IMG/VR virus record: IMGVR_UViG_3300024518_006055
Span: 1-41,834 of that record
Strand: one strand, 5' to 3'
Length of the DNA stretch: 41,834 nt
DNA from: a virus
Below, piece after piece: positions 1 to 9,233 of this stretch. The first letter of the stretch is position 1, and every line of letters begins with the position of its first letter. Made by a program: the position numbers and the translations under genes. The notes below the pieces were generated by a model. That model was given only the letters and a program-made list of their open reading frames with translations, was not told the origin of the DNA and did not search any database.

Positions 1-60
1 CACGTTTTCCCGCTTCCCGAGCGCAAGTCTATGAAGCAGATCATCGGAGAGCAGGAATGA
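1..60 (+). CDS. 3' end of a small gene cut by the left edge
   Basis: Frame 1 is open from the first base to the TGA at 58-60 (19 residues, ending ...KQIIGEQE). Its codons have G or C at the third position in about 14 of 19 cases; the frame that would fuse to the next gene has only about 5 of 19, so frame 1 is the coding frame. The stop overlaps the ATG at 57 (ATGA), the usual junction in this genome. The 5' part probably lies at 41804-41834 if the genome is circular. No function is recognised. Confidence 0.55.
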   Translation, partial: HVFPLPERKSMKQIIGEQE

Positions 61-416
61 GACGTAGAGGCCGTCACCCGCCCCAGGATATCGCCGTCAA
101 GTGGCAGAACGAGAAGCCCAAGGTTCTCATCGAGGCCACGGAGCAGTTGGCGCGCGAGGACATCCTCGAGGACTTCGACCCCAACGCTATCGACACCGAG
201 GACGGCTGGATGCGCATGGCGATCTCGATCGTCCATTCCTCTGAGTCGCTGCCGTCTGATCGCATCAAGGCTTTGTCCATCATCGAGAAGGTAAAAGGAT
301 GGTCCAAGAGCAAAGACCTGGAGCTGGAGAAGATGTCGGACGAGGATCTGGTGAAGCAGCTTTTCGGCTTCATGATTCCGACGCTGAAGGCGATCGAGGT
401 ACTCGCCGTCGAGTAG
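57..416 (+). CDS. putative small terminase subunit (by position)
   Basis: This encodes 119 residues with a basic N-terminus (MRRRGRHPP) and a mostly helical, acidic remainder. GGAG at 46-49 sits 7 nt before the ATG. It lies directly upstream of the large terminase, where tailed phages usually encode the DNA-recognition subunit of the packaging motor, and its size fits. I see no diagnostic helix-turn-helix motif, so the assignment rests on position and size. It could be another small protein of the packaging cassette. Confidence 0.4.
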   Translation: MRRRGRHPPQDIAVKWQNEKPKVLIEATEQLAREDILEDFDPNAIDTEDGWMRMAISIVHSSESLPSDRIKALSIIEKVKGWSKSKDLELEKMSDEDLVKQLFGFMIPTLKAIEVLAVE

Positions 417-470
417 TTTGCCGGGTGATCCGCCGCCCAGGGAAGTCCACGGCGCTCAGAGAGTGGCTCG

Positions 471-2189
471 ATGCTCACCGTTGAGGAGCTTCTCAAGCAG
501 AGCCGCCAGAAGACGCTGAAGCGCGCCGGTGGGCGGAAGATGCCGAAGAACCTCGCGAAGTTCAAAGCCTTCTGCTCGATGTCGCTTTTGGCCCAGGAGC
601 GTGACGCCGCCCAGGAGCTTCTCCCCTTGGCGCGCGAGTTCGTTCGTCGCACCAAACACCTCTACTACCACTACAAGCCGGCGAACCACCCTCGTCGCAA
701 CCAGGTCGCCTTCCACTGCTCGGACGCCGTTATCCGGCTCGTCAAAGGGGGCAACCGCTCAGGGAAATCGCACGGCACGGCGATGGACGTCTCCATGGCT
801 GTGCGCGGTGAGCACCCGGTGATCCCCGAGCCTGAGAAAGATCAACTCTTCTGGATCGTCTCGGCGAAGTACCGCACGCTGCAGAACGGCATCTGGAAGC
901 ATCTGAAGAAGATGCTGCCGCCGTGGGACATTGTGCGTTACGGCCCCAACGTGCCGAACTACGACATGCCGTCGTTCCTCGTCTATCGGCACAAGCACTC
1001 GGTGACCGGCGTCTACTACCACCACACGATCGAGTTCCTTTCGTCCTCTGGTGGAGAGCAGGCGCGTGAGCGCATGACTAGTGCTCCGGTGGACTATATA
1101 TGTGTCGATGAGGAGATCGACTGGCGCACCTGGGACGAGCTCCGCGCGCGCATCATCGACACCGGTGGGCGCATTGCCATATCGGCGACACTCTACCGCT
1201 CAGACCCTTGGCTGCTCGACCTCGAGGAGTTCGCGCTGTCGGACCCCGATATCGACTGCTTCACGCTCAACACCGAGCAGGCACTCGAGGACGGCCATAT
1301 CCACGAGCGGCAGTTCAAGCAGCTCGTCAAGGGCATGACGAAGGAGGAGTACGCGGTACGTATCCTCGGTGAGTCGCGCCGTGCTTACGGACGTGTCTAC
1401 TCGAACCTCACCGAGAAGAACATAATGGCCGACGACTTCATTCCCAAGGACTGGCGTCGTTACTGTGCTATCGACCCGGGGCATTCCACCGCGGCGGTTC
1501 TGTACATCGCCGCTCTGCCCACCGGCCATTACTGGGTCTACCGCGAGATCTACCTCCAAAAGTCCGACTGGAAAGAACTCGCCGTCGCCATGCGTCAGGC
1601 CGAAGGATGGGTCTGGGACGAGCAGCGGGAGCTTTGGAAACCCGGACCGAACTACGAGTCGATCTACGTGCGGCTGATCGATCCGGCGGGTTTCGCCCAC
1701 ACCATGACCGGTGAGCAGGGCGCTGGGGATCTCCTCAACGTGCACTACGGCTTCGACTGCGTGCCGGCAAGGAACGATGTCGAGTACGGCATCTCTCTCT
1801 GCCGGCGTGACCTCGAGAACGAGATCAACGGCAAGCCGGTGTGCAGGATCTTCGAGTCGTGCCTCTACTTCCAGCGGGAGCTCAGTCGCTACAAGCGTGC
1901 GGTGGATACGGCCGATGCGCGCAAGCACGAACGTCGTGCGGTACCGATCCGGCGTGACAACCACCTCATGGACGACTGGCGCTACATCAAGATCTACGGC
2001 ATCGAGCCGTCTGTGGACTCCTCGGGGATGCCGGCTGAGGAGGTGCAACGTGTTGGTGGTCTACTCGGCGCCTCGGGGGGTCCTCTCACCACCGAAGGAA
2101 ACGCCATCGCCGCGGCGCGTAAGGCGATCTTCAAGCCCGGCGACGAACGCCAAGCGGTACACTCTCAGGGCCTAGGAGACCAGTACTGA
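471..2189 (+). CDS. terL: terminase large subunit
   Basis: This 572-residue protein is the ATP-driven motor and nuclease that packages DNA into the prohead through the portal. The ATPase half has a Walker A loop GGNRSGKS at about residues 93-100, a Walker B segment YICVDEE at about 209-215, and a coupling motif ISAT at about 237-240. The nuclease half has the RNase H-like acidic residues expected of the family: AIDPGHS (Asp near 335), LIDPAG (Asp near 404) and MDDW (Asp near 501-502). Length is typical. It follows the putative small subunit after a short gap, and head genes follow it. Confidence 0.95.
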   Translation: MLTVEELLKQSRQKTLKRAGGRKMPKNLAKFKAFCSMSLLAQERDAAQELLPLAREFVRRTKHLYYHYKPANHPRRNQVAFHCSDAVIRLVKGGNRSGKSHGTAMDVSMAVRGEHPVIPEPEKDQLFWIVSAKYRTLQNGIWKHLKKMLPPWDIVRYGPNVPNYDMPSFLVYRHKHSVTGVYYHHTIEFLSSSGGEQARERMTSAPVDYICVDEEIDWRTWDELRARIIDTGGRIAISATLYRSDPWLLDLEEFALSDPDIDCFTLNTEQALEDGHIHERQFKQLVKGMTKEEYAVRILGESRRAYGRVYSNLTEKNIMADDFIPKDWRRYCAIDPGHSTAAVLYIAALPTGHYWVYREIYLQKSDWKELAVAMRQAEGWVWDEQRELWKPGPNYESIYVRLIDPAGFAHTMTGEQGAGDLLNVHYGFDCVPARNDVEYGISLCRRDLENEINGKPVCRIFESCLYFQRELSRYKRAVDTADARKHERRAVPIRRDNHLMDDWRYIKIYGIEPSVDSSGMPAEEVQRVGGLLGASGGPLTTEGNAIAAARKAIFKPGDERQAVHSQGLGDQY

Positions 2190-2280
2190 TGGCGCCCAGC
2201 CCTTGCCAGCCCTCGCGCTCTGCGGTAGACCTACTGTCGCTGACAACGTCAATGGAGAAGCCTCGGGAGGCCACTGTCTG

Positions 2281-2475
2281 ATGGGACGTCACGAACAGGT
2301 CGCCAACCTCAAGGCTGAGTTTGCTGCTGACAAGCTCAGGGCCGTTGACGATCCCAAGCGCTGCGACTTCGCCGCTTGCGCTGGGGATGTGGAGAAGATC
2401 CTGGCGGACGGTGGAGCTCTGACAATATCCGGCGGATCGGTCACCGTGACCGCCTCGTACCATTCCCTGAAGTAA
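2281..2475 (+). CDS. small protein of unknown function after terL
   Basis: This encodes 64 residues beginning MGRHEQVANLK. The start at 2281 is preferred because GGGAGG lies about 10 nt upstream; an ATG-initiated reading from 2203 adds a segment unlike its neighbours. The C-terminal third is Gly/Ser/Thr-rich and beta-like (GGALTISGGSVTVTAS), as in small virion decoration or tail-associated proteins. It is co-oriented with terL and the next structural gene. No family is recognised. Confidence 0.6.
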   Translation: MGRHEQVANLKAEFAADKLRAVDDPKRCDFAACAGDVEKILADGGALTISGGSVTVTASYHSLK

Positions 2476-2487
2476 AGGACACGACAG

Positions 2488-2931
2488 ATGGCAGACTGGC
2501 ACGTCAACGTACGCAACAAGATCCTCGGCCACATCCTCGCAGGCACCGCGTACACCCAGCCGATAGAATCGAACAATGTCTATCTGGCCCTCGGAACAGC
2601 GATAAATGCGAGCACTGGGGTAATCACCGAGATAGGTACTAGTGTCGGTTACGCGCGGAAATCGATCTCCATCCTATCTGCGGGGACGGACAATCTGGGC
2701 GACCCTTCTGCGGGGGAGGTCAAAAATAACGCGGTCATTTCCTTCGGTCCTTGCGCCACGACCGCCTGGGGAGCGGTGACTCATTTTGCAATCTTGTCGG
2801 AGGCCTCCGCCGCCGCCAGTGTGGACAACACCATCATCTCTAAAGCTCTGACCACCTCGCGAACTGTGGCGGTTGGCGATTCGGCGGAGTTCGCGGTAGA
2901 TGCTCTCGACATCTCGCTGACATCGGCCTAA
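2488..2931 (+). CDS. phage virion/tail-associated structural protein
   Basis: This 147-residue protein has the layout of a recurrent phage structural family: an N-terminal helix (NKILGHILAGTAY), a YLALGTA strand, a GYAR element, the signature WGAVTHFAI at about residues 93-101, and a C-terminal segment where increased AVGDSAEFA-type strands occur. Proteins of this type occur near tail-fibre and minor virion genes and are thought to be structural. The stop TAA overlaps the next ATG. The exact place in the particle cannot be read from sequence. Confidence 0.55.
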   Translation: MADWHVNVRNKILGHILAGTAYTQPIESNNVYLALGTAINASTGVITEIGTSVGYARKSISILSAGTDNLGDPSAGEVKNNAVISFGPCATTAWGAVTHFAILSEASAAASVDNTIISKALTTSRTVAVGDSAEFAVDALDISLTSA

Positions 2932-3239
2932 TGGCAATCCGCGACCTGACGGACGCGGAGCTTGACGCAGCCATATTCGCCGAGGTCTACGGATCGGCGG
3001 GCACCGCCGAGGCGTACACGTCGAGTCTCACGCTGGTCGAGGAGGCGATGGGCGGCGGTCTCGGCCTGTACTCATCGGGCGCGCAGCGGTATCGATGGCA
3101 CACTCTACAGTCTGACGGCACGGCATCGGTATCCCCAGCGCCAGCGGGCACAATGGTCTACGTCGAGGATCGCATCGGAACCACGGCGGCGAGACGCTAC
3201 GCAGAGGCCCTGCTCGAAGCCGGGAGAGGTGACGCGTAA
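2931..3239 (+). CDS. hypothetical protein
   Basis: This encodes 102 residues, with an acidic helical N-terminus (DLTDAELDAAIFAEV), a Gly-rich centre, and a C-terminal helix (RRYAEALLEAGRG). Start and stop overlap the flanking genes by one base each (TAATG), so translational coupling is likely. No Shine-Dalgarno is obvious at its own start, which fits coupling. It sits among virion genes and may be a minor structural protein. No known motif is seen. Confidence 0.55.
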   Translation: MAIRDLTDAELDAAIFAEVYGSAGTAEAYTSSLTLVEEAMGGGLGLYSSGAQRYRWHTLQSDGTASVSPAPAGTMVYVEDRIGTTAARRYAEALLEAGRGDA

Positions 3240-4831
3240 TGGCAATCGCTATCATTGCTGGACCCACCACCGCCACGGGTGCCGAAGATAGCAGCTTCAG
3301 CATCGCCAGCGGCATCGCGAACCACGCCGGGACTGACAAGTGCCTCGTGGTGTGCCTGACGTGGCTGGCGGAGTCGAATATCACCGTCAGCAGCGTGGAA
3401 CTCGCAGGAACGAGCTATGACTTCACAAGCGCTGGGGTACAGCAGCACGACTATGCCACGGGCGTCGGCTCGTCGATCTGGTACGTCGTAGACCCCGGAC
3501 AGGTGTCGAATGCGGTTGCGGTGAACTTCAGCGGCGATGCGACATTCTTCGTCGCCGCGTCGATGCTGCTCTCAGGCGTCGACCAGACAACCCCGGCACT
3601 CGCCGCCGTCGGAGCCTTCGGGAGTGGCTCCGCACCCTCGGTCAGCATCTCATCGACTGCCGCGACGACAGACGACTGGGGCATCGATGCCGTCTCGCAT
3701 ACAGAGTCGACGATGTCATCGGCTGGCAGCGGCCAGGTCAACACGTGGGGAACGGCGGCAGAAGATGACCAGATGGGGGCGGGCTCCACGAAGCCAGCCT
3801 CGGCGGGTAGCGGTGTCACCCTATCGTGGTCGATGGGATCGTCGGCCAATTGGACGTCGCAGGGCCTGTTGGTCCAAGCAGCCGCCGCCGGAGGCACGAC
3901 GCACGCTCTCGCGGGGGCGGCTACCGGGACGGGCTCGACGGCTGGAGCGGCGAGAAGGGTCCAGTCTCTGGGGGGGGCGGGAGCCGCGAGCGGTGGCGCA
4001 GGCGGATCGCTGGGCTTGCGTCTGTCGTTCGCGGGATCAGCGGTAGTGACATGTAGCGGAGCCGGTGATGCCCTCTTGGCGAAGGGTGTCGCTGGTTCTG
4101 CTGCGGGCGCGGGCTCTGCGAGCGGGGACCTGACCCGCACGACTGACCAGCTAGCGGGGACCGCGACCGGTACGGGAGGCGCGGCCGGGGACCTGACCCG
4201 CACGATCGACCAGCTAGCGGGGACCGCGACCGGTACGGGAGGCGCGGCCGGGGACCTGACCCGCACGATCGACCAGCTTGTGGGGGCTGCCTCCGCAGCG
4301 GGTTCTGCGTTGGGATCTATCTCGGCGCAGACTCGGGCACTCTCCGGTACCGCTACGGCGACGGGCGCAGTTGAGGCGAGTACCAGCGAGAGCTTCCCGC
4401 TCGCAGGTGCCGCCTCCGCGACGGGTGCTGTGTCCGCTTCGATGTCCCCGTTGCCTTTTCGCGGGTCAGCGTCCGCCGCTTCCGGGTCGACTGGCGACCT
4501 CGTGCGGACTACGGACCAGCTTTCGGGGGTGGCGACCGCTGACGGTGCGGCTGTCGGTGACCTGACGCTCCTGGAAGTCGATCAGCTATCAGGCATCGCA
4601 ACCGGGACGGCAGGCGCGGCGGGTGCTGTCGTCCTCACAAGCCGAATCTCGGGTGTCGCAACCGGTACGGCAGGCGCGGCGGGTGCTGTCGTCCAGGTTG
4701 TCAACCTGTCGCCTGTTCACTGGTCGGTGGTGATGATCGACCAGGTAGAAGCAAACGTCGTCATGGTCGACAAGATCGAGGCCTCTATCACGATGGACGA
4801 CGAGAATCCGATTGACTTGCAGCAGGGATAG
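3239..4831 (+). CDS. repeat-rich tail fibre/adhesin-like protein
   Basis: This 530-residue protein has three parts. Residues 1 to about 220 resemble a beta-sandwich module found in phage and secreted proteins (hydrophobic LVVCLTWL and IWYVVDPG strands, SGVDQTTPAL turn, closing SQGLLVQAAAA). Residues about 220-490 are low-complexity Ala/Gly/Thr repeats such as QLAGTATGTGGAAGDLTRT. The C-terminus (from about residue 495) has alternating VVMIDQVEANVVMVDKIEAS strands. GGAGAGG precedes the ATG. An elongated or surface-displayed virion protein is likely; the exact role is inferred. Confidence 0.6.
   Translation: MAIAIIAGPTTATGAEDSSFSIASGIANHAGTDKCLVVCLTWLAESNITVSSVELAGTSYDFTSAGVQQHDYATGVGSSIWYVVDPGQVSNAVAVNFSGDATFFVAASMLLSGVDQTTPALAAVGAFGSGSAPSVSISSTAATTDDWGIDAVSHTESTMSSAGSGQVNTWGTAAEDDQMGAGSTKPASAGSGVTLSWSMGSSANWTSQGLLVQAAAAGGTTHALAGAATGTGSTAGAARRVQSLGGAGAASGGAGGSLGLRLSFAGSAVVTCSGAGDALLAKGVAGSAAGAGSASGDLTRTTDQLAGTATGTGGAAGDLTRTIDQLAGTATGTGGAAGDLTRTIDQLVGAASAAGSALGSISAQTRALSGTATATGAVEASTSESFPLAGAASATGAVSASMSPLPFRGSASAASGSTGDLVRTTDQLSGVATADGAAVGDLTLLEVDQLSGIATGTAGAAGAVVLTSRISGVATGTAGAAGAVVQVVNLSPVHWSVVMIDQVEANVVMVDKIEASITMDDENPIDLQQG
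4124..4278 (+). repeat. 63-bp tandem repeat inside the adhesin-like gene
   Basis: Two nearly identical 63-bp units (4124-4186 and 4187-4249) are followed by a third partial unit from 4250. Each unit starts GGGGACCTGACCCGCACGA and encodes 21 residues, so the array stays in frame. Further degenerate copies continue on both sides (for example 4597-4637 and 4655-4694). The near-identity of the units points to recent duplication or slippage, which would change the length of the repeat domain. Confidence 0.9.
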
Positions 4832-4846
4832 GGGGATTCTCCACAC

Positions 4847-5158
4847 ATGACCGTGCTCAAAGGACTTGTGGAAGGATCGGAATCACCGGTGGTGGTTTCG
4901 CTCTTCAACCAGACCGACGGGCTGGCGGCGGACCTCACGGGCTACACAGCGATCTCGTTCAAGTACCGCATCGACGGCGGCACCTTAGTGGAGAAGACCC
5001 CGACGGTCACTACCGCGGCGAGCGGCCTTGTCACCTGGACCCCAGCGACCACCGACTTGACGCCAGGTGGGCTCGCAGGGCGCTTCGCGTGGACAGATGC
5101 GAGCTCGAAGGTCCACAAGAGCGAGCAGGTCACAGCGACGATAGATCAGGACGCCTGA
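4847..5158 (+). CDS. BppU-like immunoglobulin-type baseplate/tail protein
   Basis: This 103-residue protein has the pattern of the N-terminal domain of baseplate upper proteins: a first strand after MTVLKGL, LFNQTDGLAADLTGYT, SFKYRIDGG, a GLVTWTPATTDLTPG turn and a GRFAWTDASSKVHKSE strand. In the family this Ig-like fold anchors tail fibres or forms small spacers. Here the domain stands alone, so it may be a short fibre or adaptor piece. The stop overlaps the next start. Confidence 0.55.
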   Translation: MTVLKGLVEGSESPVVVSLFNQTDGLAADLTGYTAISFKYRIDGGTLVEKTPTVTTAASGLVTWTPATTDLTPGGLAGRFAWTDASSKVHKSEQVTATIDQDA

Positions 5159-5547
5159 TGGGATATGAGCTGAACCTACTTTTCGCCGCTCTGGGATCCC
5201 TGCTCGCAGCGGGTGTCCTAGTATTCCTCGGCTTTGCGCTGACGCAGCGTGCCGCGAGTGCGGGCAAGGAGGATCTCCTCAAGGTACTGAGTGGCTTTCG
5301 TGCCGACGCGCAGAAGGAACGCAAGTCAGCGCGCGACGACTACCGCTACCTGGTGAATCTCCTCTCGGCGCGTGAGCCTATGGCCATGCAGCAGCTCGAG
5401 CAGATCTCCCAGATGACCAACCCCCCGGCTCCGCCCCCGGAGCCCGAGGGACCCCTACAAGAAGATCTCGTCTTCCCCAGTGACTACGACGAGGCACTCG
5501 CCGAGGCCCAGCGCCGCGGCGTCAAGTTACCCGAACCAGTGATCTAG
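5158..5547 (+). CDS. single-pass membrane protein, unknown function
   Basis: This encodes 129 residues from the ATG overlapping the previous stop (TGATG). A longer reading from 5089 would run into the coding region of the previous gene and is rejected. Residues about 5-29 form one hydrophobic segment (LNLLFAALGSLLAAGVLVFL), followed by a charged helical stretch (KEDLLKVLSG...DAQKERKSARDD) and a Pro-rich acidic tail. It could be a holin-like or envelope-associated protein, or a virion component; nothing decides this. Confidence 0.55.
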   Translation: MGYELNLLFAALGSLLAAGVLVFLGFALTQRAASAGKEDLLKVLSGFRADAQKERKSARDDYRYLVNLLSAREPMAMQQLEQISQMTNPPAPPPEPEGPLQEDLVFPSDYDEALAEAQRRGVKLPEPVI

Positions 5548-5560
5548 AAGGAGGCTGTCC

Positions 5561-7708
5561 GTGGCTTTGCCGTACAACGCCGGCAGGCAACGCCCCCCGA
5601 GGGAATTCCACGAGACAGACCTCAACAACGACCAACATATACTTGAGTTTGTCGAAGGCCGCTGGCGGACCCGCACCCAGCGTCGCCTGCACTGGGAACG
5701 CTCCTGGCTCTACCAGGTGGCCATGTTCGCCGGCCAGCAGTGGCTCGACTGGTCGAACTCCGCTCGGCGTCTGGTCTCTCCCCCAGCGCCCACCTGGCGA
5801 CAGCGTCTGACGATCAACCGCATCCAGGTCGTCGCCCGCAAAACGCTCGCCAACGTCCTGCGTCAGCAGCCCATCTGGACGGTCGTTCCCGCTACCGGCG
5901 ACGTCGATGACATGGCCACCGCCGGCGTCTCTAGCAAAGTGCTCGAGGGCAAGTGGTACGAGCTCCTCATGGACGAGAAGCTCGTCGAGCTCTTCAGCTG
6001 GGTGTCGGTCTGCGGCAACGGCTTTCTCCGCACCTACTGGGACAAGACCGCCGGCGGGGAGATGACGGTCAAGCCCTCGGACCTCGACCCCAAGGCGCTC
6101 AACGGCGACAGTAAGGACCCCTCCTCCGACGGCGTCGGCCGTATGCAGAAGATCTTCGGTGGCCGCAAGCGCGACCAGCGAAAGGGCAAGCGCGTCATGA
6201 TCGGCGACGTCGGCATCGAGGTGCTGTCGCCCTTCCAAGTCGACCTCGTCGATGACGAGACGGACTTCTGTCGCACACGCGGCGTCATCGACACACGTAT
6301 GCGCTCGCCGCTCGATATCGAGGAGCTCCACGGCGTCAAGCTGCCGCCGGACACGACACGCGGCCAGTCGATCACCGCCTTCTTCCAGGACCAACTCGCC
6401 AACCTCTCGGGCGCCGCCAGCGGCCAGTTCACATCATCTGGGCAGCAAGAGAAGTCCCAGATCCTCGAACACACGATCTCTATCCGCGCCTGCCCGAAGC
6501 ACCCCAAAGGCCTCTGGGCCACCATCGGCGGCGGCAAGGTTCTGGCGCGCGGCGACCTCGAACAGGGCTTCCCCTACGAGTTCTTCAGCGAGATAAAAGT
6601 GCCAGGCAGGTTCTGGGGGACCTGCGCCCTCGAGCAGTGCATCCCCATGCAACTCGAGGTGAATCGCGGGCGCTCGCAGATGGTCGAGACGCGCAACATT
6701 CACTCGAAGCCCAAGTGGCTGATCCCCAACGGCTCGGGCGTGCCGGTCGGCTCTCCGACCTCGGAGCCCGGAGAGAAGATCCCCTACCAGGGAATGGCCA
6801 GGCCCGAGCAGATCACGCCGCCACCGATACCGGCCTACGTCGCGCAGACGATTCAGCACGCCATCGACGACATCGAGCAGGTCAGCGCGCAGCACGAACC
6901 AACGAACGCGCAGGCGCCAGGTTCCGTCCGTTCTGGAGTTGGGATTGCGCAGCTCCAGGAGGCCGACTTCGCCATCCTGGCGCCGTTCTTCCTCACCAGC
7001 GAGCAGGCCCTGGCGCGCAGCGGCAAGACCGTTCTGCAGCTCATCCACGCCCACTACAAGGAGAAGCGCCTCTCCAAGATGGTCGGCCCGAACTACGAGG
7101 TCGACAGCTTCTTCTTCCTCGGCGGCGACCTCATGGGCAAGCAGGGCGGCAAGCCGAACGTTGACTACTTCGACGTACGGGTGCGCCTCGGCTCTCAACT
7201 CCCCCAGAGTAAACAGGGGCGCATCCAGTTTGTCATAGATATGGTGCAGAACGGCATCTGGCACCCCGAAACGCACGGCGACAAGATCGAGGAAGTCCTC
7301 CGGATCGGGGCCGACGAGCGACTGCTGACCGACAAGCAACTCGATCGGCAGAACGCCATGCGCAACAACATCGAGATGATGAAGACCAAGAAGCCCGCCA
7401 TGGTCCATCCCTCCGACGACCATGCCGTGCACCTCGACTCGCTGCGGCGCTTCCAGAAACTGCCGGCGTACCGAAAAGCGCTGGAGAAAGACCCCGAGCT
7501 CGACCTGGTCTTCCAGGCCGTAGCTGACGCGCATCGTGAGGAGGAAGAGCGAGCTATCGCCCACGCCAACTTCCTCGCCGGAGGTGCTCCACCACCTGGT
7601 CCTGGCGGTGGCGGCGGCGGGCAACCAAACGCCCAGCCGCCCCTGGGGGAAGGCGTGGGCGACCTACTTGGAGCCGTCGCGGACTCAGGAGTACCACTCA
7701 GCGGATAG
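5561..7708 (+). CDS. portal protein
   Basis: This 715-residue protein forms the ring at the capsid vertex through which DNA passes. It starts at GTG 5561, with AAGGAGG at 5549-5555. The N-terminal part has the P22-type portal pattern: WLYQVAMFAGQQW, then RLTINRIQVVARKTLANVL and QPIWTVVPATGD, then a long segment up to the INRGRSQMVETRN-like stretch near residue 370. The C-terminus is Pro/Gly-rich (a run of six Gly). Length suits short-tailed phages. Position between terminase and scaffold/capsid genes supports the call. Confidence 0.9.
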   Translation: MALPYNAGRQRPPREFHETDLNNDQHILEFVEGRWRTRTQRRLHWERSWLYQVAMFAGQQWLDWSNSARRLVSPPAPTWRQRLTINRIQVVARKTLANVLRQQPIWTVVPATGDVDDMATAGVSSKVLEGKWYELLMDEKLVELFSWVSVCGNGFLRTYWDKTAGGEMTVKPSDLDPKALNGDSKDPSSDGVGRMQKIFGGRKRDQRKGKRVMIGDVGIEVLSPFQVDLVDDETDFCRTRGVIDTRMRSPLDIEELHGVKLPPDTTRGQSITAFFQDQLANLSGAASGQFTSSGQQEKSQILEHTISIRACPKHPKGLWATIGGGKVLARGDLEQGFPYEFFSEIKVPGRFWGTCALEQCIPMQLEVNRGRSQMVETRNIHSKPKWLIPNGSGVPVGSPTSEPGEKIPYQGMARPEQITPPPIPAYVAQTIQHAIDDIEQVSAQHEPTNAQAPGSVRSGVGIAQLQEADFAILAPFFLTSEQALARSGKTVLQLIHAHYKEKRLSKMVGPNYEVDSFFFLGGDLMGKQGGKPNVDYFDVRVRLGSQLPQSKQGRIQFVIDMVQNGIWHPETHGDKIEEVLRIGADERLLTDKQLDRQNAMRNNIEMMKTKKPAMVHPSDDHAVHLDSLRRFQKLPAYRKALEKDPELDLVFQAVADAHREEEERAIAHANFLAGGAPPPGPGGGGGGQPNAQPPLGEGVGDLLGAVADSGVPLSG

Positions 7709-7717
7709 GAGACGACT

Positions 7718-7867
7718 ATGCCCAAAGACGTGGGATACGCACCGAAGAAGAAAAAGCTCAGTGATCTGAAGATCGCCGGCGGAGCGAAGGGACGCAAGAA
7801 GGCGCTCCTGGGCCTGCGCCTGTCGCTCGGACAGGGACCCCGCAAGAGCGGAGGAAAACGCGCATGA
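7718..7867 (+). CDS. 49-aa very basic protein
   Basis: A short frame starts at ATG 7718 with GGAG about 7 nt upstream and ends at TGA 7865-7867, overlapping the next ATG at 7864. The product is extremely Lys/Arg/Gly-rich (GYAPKKKKLSDLK near the N-terminus, GPRKSGGKRA at the end). It lies between portal and scaffold genes. A nucleic-acid-binding or capsid-interior role is possible, but no family is recognised. Confidence 0.65.
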   Translation: MPKDVGYAPKKKKLSDLKIAGGAKGRKKALLGLRLSLGQGPRKSGGKRA

Positions 7868-8244
7868 GCGACGAAGGCACCACGGTCACCGAAGATCCGC
7901 CGGCGGTACCCGAGACCCCCGTGGAGACCCCGGAAACGGCACCCTCGCCGCCGCCTGAGCCGGCACCCGCTCCCGAGCCGCGGATACCTTCCGACCCCGC
8001 CGAGCCCATGAGCCCCGCGGGCCTCAAGGACTGTATCTCCGGCTTCGAGTTCAAGGGACGCTCGATCGACCTCTGCGTCGCGGAAGTCGAGGAGCTCTGC
8101 TTGATCGGCCTGAAGATCCTGGAGATGGTCCCCGCCGCTGACGCGAGGCGCTACAAGCAGGTCGCCACGAGCGCCTGGGGCGACGTCATCAGCCACAAAC
8201 GCAAGTCGATGGAAAGTGTCCACAAGAAGGCCAAAGGAGTCTAA
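7864..8244 (+). CDS. Pro-rich N-terminus protein in the head cluster
   Basis: This encodes 126 residues. The first 45 or so are Pro/Glu/Thr-rich and disordered (PPAVPETPVETPETAPS...). The remainder is a compact domain with CISGFEFKGRSIDLCVAEVEELCLIG and a basic C-terminal end (HKRKSMESVHKKAKGV). It is coupled to its upstream neighbour and spaced 2 nt from the scaffold-like gene. It may assist head assembly, but that is inference from location. Confidence 0.6.
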   Translation: MSDEGTTVTEDPPAVPETPVETPETAPSPPPEPAPAPEPRIPSDPAEPMSPAGLKDCISGFEFKGRSIDLCVAEVEELCLIGLKILEMVPAADARRYKQVATSAWGDVISHKRKSMESVHKKAKGV

Positions 8245-8246
8245 CC

Positions 8247-9182
8247 ATGGAGTACCAGAACACCGGCGTGCAGCCGACCATCGATGCGGAGGCCGGAGCG
8301 CCCGGGAATCTCTCAGCGCCGCCACCGAACCCCACCGCGCCGCAGCCCCAAGCGGGCCAGCCGAACCTCATCAACGACCCGCAGCACGGGCCGCGCTACC
8401 AAGGGCAAGGAGACCGTGCGCTCGAGATGCAGCCGGCGAACCAGGCCTACGCCCCTGCCGCGCCTCCGCAGGCAGCGCCAGTGGCTCCCGCCGCGCCCGA
8501 GACGACGGCTCCCTTCATGACCATGGACTACGGCGGCAAGTCCTACGAGCTCACCGAGGACCTGACGCGCGAAGCGGTGCAGCTCGCCTTCGAGGGCATC
8601 GCCAACTCCAACGATCAGCAGGAAGTCCCGGCCGCGCCACCGGTGGTAGAGCCGACCGCGGTGCAACCACAGCCCGTTCAGCCGCAGTTCGCTGACCCGG
8701 CGCTACAGACGATGCACGATCGTCTCGGCACGCTCGAGGGCGAACTGCAGACCGCGAACGAGTCGGCGCGCGTCGCTAACGAGACCGCGCAGTCGGTCCA
8801 GCAAGCGCGCAACGTCGAGATGATCGACCGCGAGATCACCTCCGCTATCGGCGAGAACCAGATGTTCAGCGCTCACAGCGCCGACACCGCCACCGGCGAC
8901 ATGATCAAGCGCAACATCGTCGACGTCATGACGCGCAACCCGAACATGAGCGCCGCGAGCGCCACGGAGCAGGTCGCCGAGACCATGGGCTCCTTCGTCG
9001 CCAGCGACCGCGAGAGTTGGATCGCCGGCAAGGTCGGCGCCGCGGGTAACGCCGGCCCGCAGCCCGGAGGGATCTCCCCTGGCTACACCAAGCGAGAGTT
9101 CAGCCCGGCGGAGTACAACTCCTCGGCGCACACCCAAGCTATGACAGACTACGCCGCTTCCCTGATCCAGGGTCGGGAGTAA
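8247..9182 (+). CDS. putative scaffolding protein
   Basis: This encodes 311 residues. Residues 1 to about 145 are Pro/Ala/Gln-rich and probably disordered, with one short ordered block (TMDYGGKSYELTEDLTREAV). Residues about 150-200 form a coiled coil (MHDRLGTLEGELQTANESARVANETAQ). The last 100 residues are helical then Gly/Ser-rich. An extended, coiled-coil protein directly upstream of the major capsid protein is the usual signature of an internal scaffold. The sequence itself does not match a family I can name. Confidence 0.6.
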   Translation: MEYQNTGVQPTIDAEAGAPGNLSAPPPNPTAPQPQAGQPNLINDPQHGPRYQGQGDRALEMQPANQAYAPAAPPQAAPVAPAAPETTAPFMTMDYGGKSYELTEDLTREAVQLAFEGIANSNDQQEVPAAPPVVEPTAVQPQPVQPQFADPALQTMHDRLGTLEGELQTANESARVANETAQSVQQARNVEMIDREITSAIGENQMFSAHSADTATGDMIKRNIVDVMTRNPNMSAASATEQVAETMGSFVASDRESWIAGKVGAAGNAGPQPGGISPGYTKREFSPAEYNSSAHTQAMTDYAASLIQGRE

Positions 9183-9233
9183 GCAACCGAAACACGAGCC
9201 CGAAGCCAAGGCTCACACAAGGAGTTCGATAAA